NCBI GenBank assembly: GCA_017304475.1
Contig: JAFKKV010000009.1
Coordinates: 594,781 to 658,780, forward strand
Reading direction: 5' to 3'
Source of the DNA: Hyphomicrobiales bacterium
GTDB taxonomy: Bacteria > Pseudomonadota > Alphaproteobacteria > Rhizobiales > Phreatobacteraceae
DNA: 64,000 nucleotides
Shown here: piece after piece, positions 62,111 through 64,000 of the stretch
Numbering within the stretch: the first letter of the stretch is position 1
Layout of the letters: every line of letters starts with the position of its first letter
Translations under genes and position numbers: made by a program
Notes under the pieces: model-generated
The model's input: only the letters and a program-made list of their open reading frames with translations
Databases searched by the model: none
What the model was told of the DNA's origin: nothing

Positions 62111-63787
62111 ATGAAAGTCCCAGTGAAGTTGGTGTTGATCGCCACCCTGCTGCTGATGATCGGCGTTTCGGCGATCCAGGGCTGGTCGGCAGTGTCGAAG
62201 CTCGCCGCGGTCAACAACGACGTCAAGGAAATGGCGACCAACTGGCTGCCGAGCGTCAGGACCCTGGGCGTTTTCAAATACCAGGTCACGCGGGTGCGTG
62301 TCGCCGAGCTTCGGCTGGCCACCTTGCGCGACAGCACGCAGGTGGCGGAGCTGGACAAATTCCGCGAGCGGATGATCGGCGACATCGCGTCGACCTTCAA
62401 GCTGTACGAGACGATGCTGGCCGATGCCACCGAACGGCAGCTGTTCGAACAGATCCAGGCGACCTGGGCGCGCTACAAGGCGCATTCCGACAAGGTCGCG
62501 GACGCCGCCCGGCGCGGCCAGGCCGACGAGCTCGTCAAGCTCTATGTCGAGGCGGTCCCGCTGTTCGACCAGGTCGTGGCCGCCGCCGACAAATCGCTCG
62601 AGTTCAACGCCACTGGCAGCGATACCCAATATGCCCAGAGCATCGCGACCTATGACAGCGCGCGCTTCCAGACGCTGCTGCTGCTCGGTCTCGGCATGGT
62701 CGTCGGCATCGCCGCCGCCGGCTTCGTGCTGGTCGGGGTCACCCGTCCGCTCGGCAAGCTGACCGGCGCGATGCAGTCGGTCGCCGGCGGCAATCTCGAC
62801 GCCGACATTCCCAATGCCACGACGCAGAACGAGATCGGCGACATGGCGCGGGCGCTGCAGGTGTTCCGCGACGGCCTCGCCGAGACCGAGCGCCTCAGGC
62901 ACGAGCAGGTCGAGAACGAGAAGCGGGCGGCCGAGCGGCTGGTGGTCGAGCGCAACGCCATCGCCGACTCGTTCCAGGCCAAGCTCGGCGCGCTGGCCGA
63001 GGGCTTCTCGCAGTCATCGAGCGAACTCGAGGATTCCGCCCGCAACCTCGCCGCCACGGCGGAAGAGACCTCGCGCCAGGCCACCGCCGTCTCGGGAGCG
63101 GCCGAGCGCGCCTCGCTGAACGTCCAGACGGTCGCCGTGTCGACCGAGGAAATGGCGGCTTCCGTCCAGGAGATCGCCTCCAAGGTCAACCAGTCGGCCG
63201 ATATCGCCAACACTGCGGCGGATGAAGCCGCGCGGACCGAAAACGACATTCGCGCCCTGTCGGATGCCGCGGAGAAGATCGGCCAGGTCATCGAGCTGAT
63301 CAACACGATCGCCGGCCAGACCAACCTCCTGGCGCTGAACGCGACGATCGAGGCGGCACGGGCGGGCGAAGCCGGCAAGGGCTTCGCGGTGGTCGCCAGC
63401 GAGGTCAAGCAGCTCGCGGCGCAGACGGCACGCGCCACCAGCGAGATCAGCTCCAAGATCATGGAGATCCAGCAGGCGACCGCGCGCACGGTCGGCTCGA
63501 TCGAGAAGATCGTCGGCACCATCGCCTCGATCCGCTCGATCTCGACCAGCGTCGCCGGCTCGGTCGAGGAGCAGGGCGCCGCGACCCAGGAAATCGCTTC
63601 CAACACCCAGCGCGCCGCGCAGGGCACGGAAGCCGTCACCGGCAATATCAACGGGGTCGGCCGGGCCGCCGAAATGACCGGCGCCGCCTCGACCCAGCTC
63701 ATGGGCCTGTCGTCGAACCTGACCGAGAAGGCCGCCGAGCTGAAGTCCGAAGTCGCCGATTTCGTCAAGAGCCTGCGCGCGGCCTGA
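62111..63787 (+). CDS. Methyl-accepting chemotaxis protein
   Basis: A 558-residue inner-membrane chemoreceptor. The first helix is residues about 6-25, then a four-helix-bundle periplasmic domain (about 30-185, 4HB_MCP type: [20 protein letters not shown]), a second helix (about 193-215), HAMP ([20 protein letters not shown]) and a signalling domain with hairpin tip [20 protein letters not shown]. No NWETF-like CheR/CheB docking pentapeptide is present; the C-terminus is DFVKSLRAA. No other chemotaxis genes are near, so it is an orphan receptor. The start has AAGGA upstream. Ligand unknown. Confidence 0.94.
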   Translation: MKVPVKLVLIATLLLMIGVSAIQGWSAVSKLAAVNNDVKEMATNWLPSVRTLGVFKYQVTRVRVAELRLATLRDSTQVAELDKFRERMIGDIASTFKLYETMLADATERQLFEQIQATWARYKAHSDKVADAARRGQADELVKLYVEAVPLFDQVVAAADKSLEFNATGSDTQYAQSIATYDSARFQTLLLLGLGMVVGIAAAGFVLVGVTRPLGKLTGAMQSVAGGNLDADIPNATTQNEIGDMARALQVFRDGLAETERLRHEQVENEKRAAERLVVERNAIADSFQAKLGALAEGFSQSSSELEDSARNLAATAEETSRQATAVSGAAERASLNVQTVAVSTEEMAASVQEIASKVNQSADIANTAADEAARTENDIRALSDAAEKIGQVIELINTIAGQTNLLALNATIEAARAGEAGKGFAVVASEVKQLAAQTARATSEISSKIMEIQQATARTVGSIEKIVGTIASIRSISTSVAGSVEEQGAATQEIASNTQRAAQGTEAVTGNINGVGRAAEMTGAASTQLMGLSSNLTEKAAELKSEVADFVKSLRAA

Positions 63788-63816
63788 TCCCGCGCCATCG
63801 ACCCTCGAATGCCGCG

Positions 63817-63866
63817 CCGGCCGGAGCCTGGTCCTCGGACCAAGCTCCGGCCGGTTTCACTTTCTT
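63817..63866 (+). terminator. Terminator after the chemoreceptor gene
   Basis: An 11-bp perfect stem CCGGCCGGAGC/GCTCCGGCCGG (63817-63827 with 63844-63854), extended inside by TGGTC/GACCA around a CTCG loop, followed by TTTCACTTTCTT. It starts 29 bp after the stop. Confidence 0.8.
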
Positions 63867-63975
63867 CAGCCGAAAATCCTTCAGCGCCAGGTTCTCAGCC
63901 TTGGCGTTCGGACGCATCGTTCAGATGAACCCGAATGGGTCGCTCTTCGAAATCTCGCGCCGGAACCACCATCCT

Positions 63976-64000
63976 CACCTCTCCCCGCCGGGGAGAGGTG
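63976..64000. repeat. Palindromic repeat at the window edge
   Basis: CACCTCTCCCC-GCC-GGGGAGAGGTG, perfect 11-bp arms, cut by the window end so flanks are unknown. Sequences like this are widespread REP-type palindromes in alphaproteobacterial genomes. From 63867 to 63975 nothing else was recognised. Confidence 0.6.

Overview
The window is high-GC DNA (roughly two-thirds G+C by eye), densely coded, with alphaproteobacterial gene content: CpdR, CtrA-type TTAA-N7-TTAAC boxes, an Omp25/Omp31-type porin, homospermidine synthase, a SorAB-type sulfite dehydrogenase and an MJ0042 zinc-ribbon protein beside hpt. Together these point to Hyphomicrobiales (Rhizobiales); genus cannot be fixed from this stretch. 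No rRNA, tRNA, CRISPR array, transposase or prophage was seen. It reads as ordinary chromosome carrying two catabolic insertions.

Layout. 0-6.3 kb: partial plsC, uvrC, a FolM/PTR1-like SDR, a porin, and ccmC-ccmD-ccmG for cytochrome c maturation. 6.7-11.6 kb: periplasmic sulfite oxidation (c-type cytochrome plus molybdopterin subunit), homospermidine synthase and a secreted serine hydrolase. 11.7-19.3 kb: a tight one-strand cluster of one NitT/TauT-type ABC transporter with two paralogous NMT1-like binding proteins, an SDR, a dihydroorotase-type cyclic amidohydrolase and a second amidohydrolase; this looks like uptake and hydrolytic breakdown of an unidentified N-heterocyclic or cyclic-ureide compound. 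19.3-23.7 kb: a potFGHI-type polyamine importer. 23.7-26.8 kb: tesB, then glnK-amtB behind a sigma-54-type promoter with two NtrC-like sites. 27-38 kb: cell envelope, division and housekeeping genes (ftsK, lolA, ftsEX, zinc-ribbon protein, hpt, cpdR, ppa, a GNAT enzyme, a Tim44-domain protein, rpmB).

38-42 kb: a second catabolic cluster led by a cyanuric acid amidohydrolase/barbiturase-family enzyme, followed by an SDR with an altered active site, an HCCA-isomerase-like protein, a cupin and an orphan TctC-type binding protein. 42-50 kb: the alpha-2-macroglobulin/PBP1C pair. 49.6-51.4 kb: a TetR regulator divergent from a PspA-YiaAB envelope-stress pair, with three copies of one 13-bp palindrome between them. 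51.5-61.7 kb: AlaX, small proteins, an XRE regulator with membrane helices, glutathione-dependent formaldehyde dehydrogenase, OpgG/D, asd, carbonic anhydrase, lysA, an LptM-like lipoprotein and rsmB. 62.1-63.8 kb: a chemoreceptor.

Cross-cutting signals. (1) Three copies of a ~155-bp interspersed element, each with two REP-like hairpins in inverted orientation; one hairpin always has a GGCC-type stem and the other a GCCC-type stem. (2) A perfect CtrA box before the zinc-ribbon/hpt/cpdR genes and one-mismatch boxes before the porin, ftsK and the GNAT gene. (3) A nitrogen-control promoter with helically phased NtrC-like sites. (4) The three-palindrome operator at the PspA locus.
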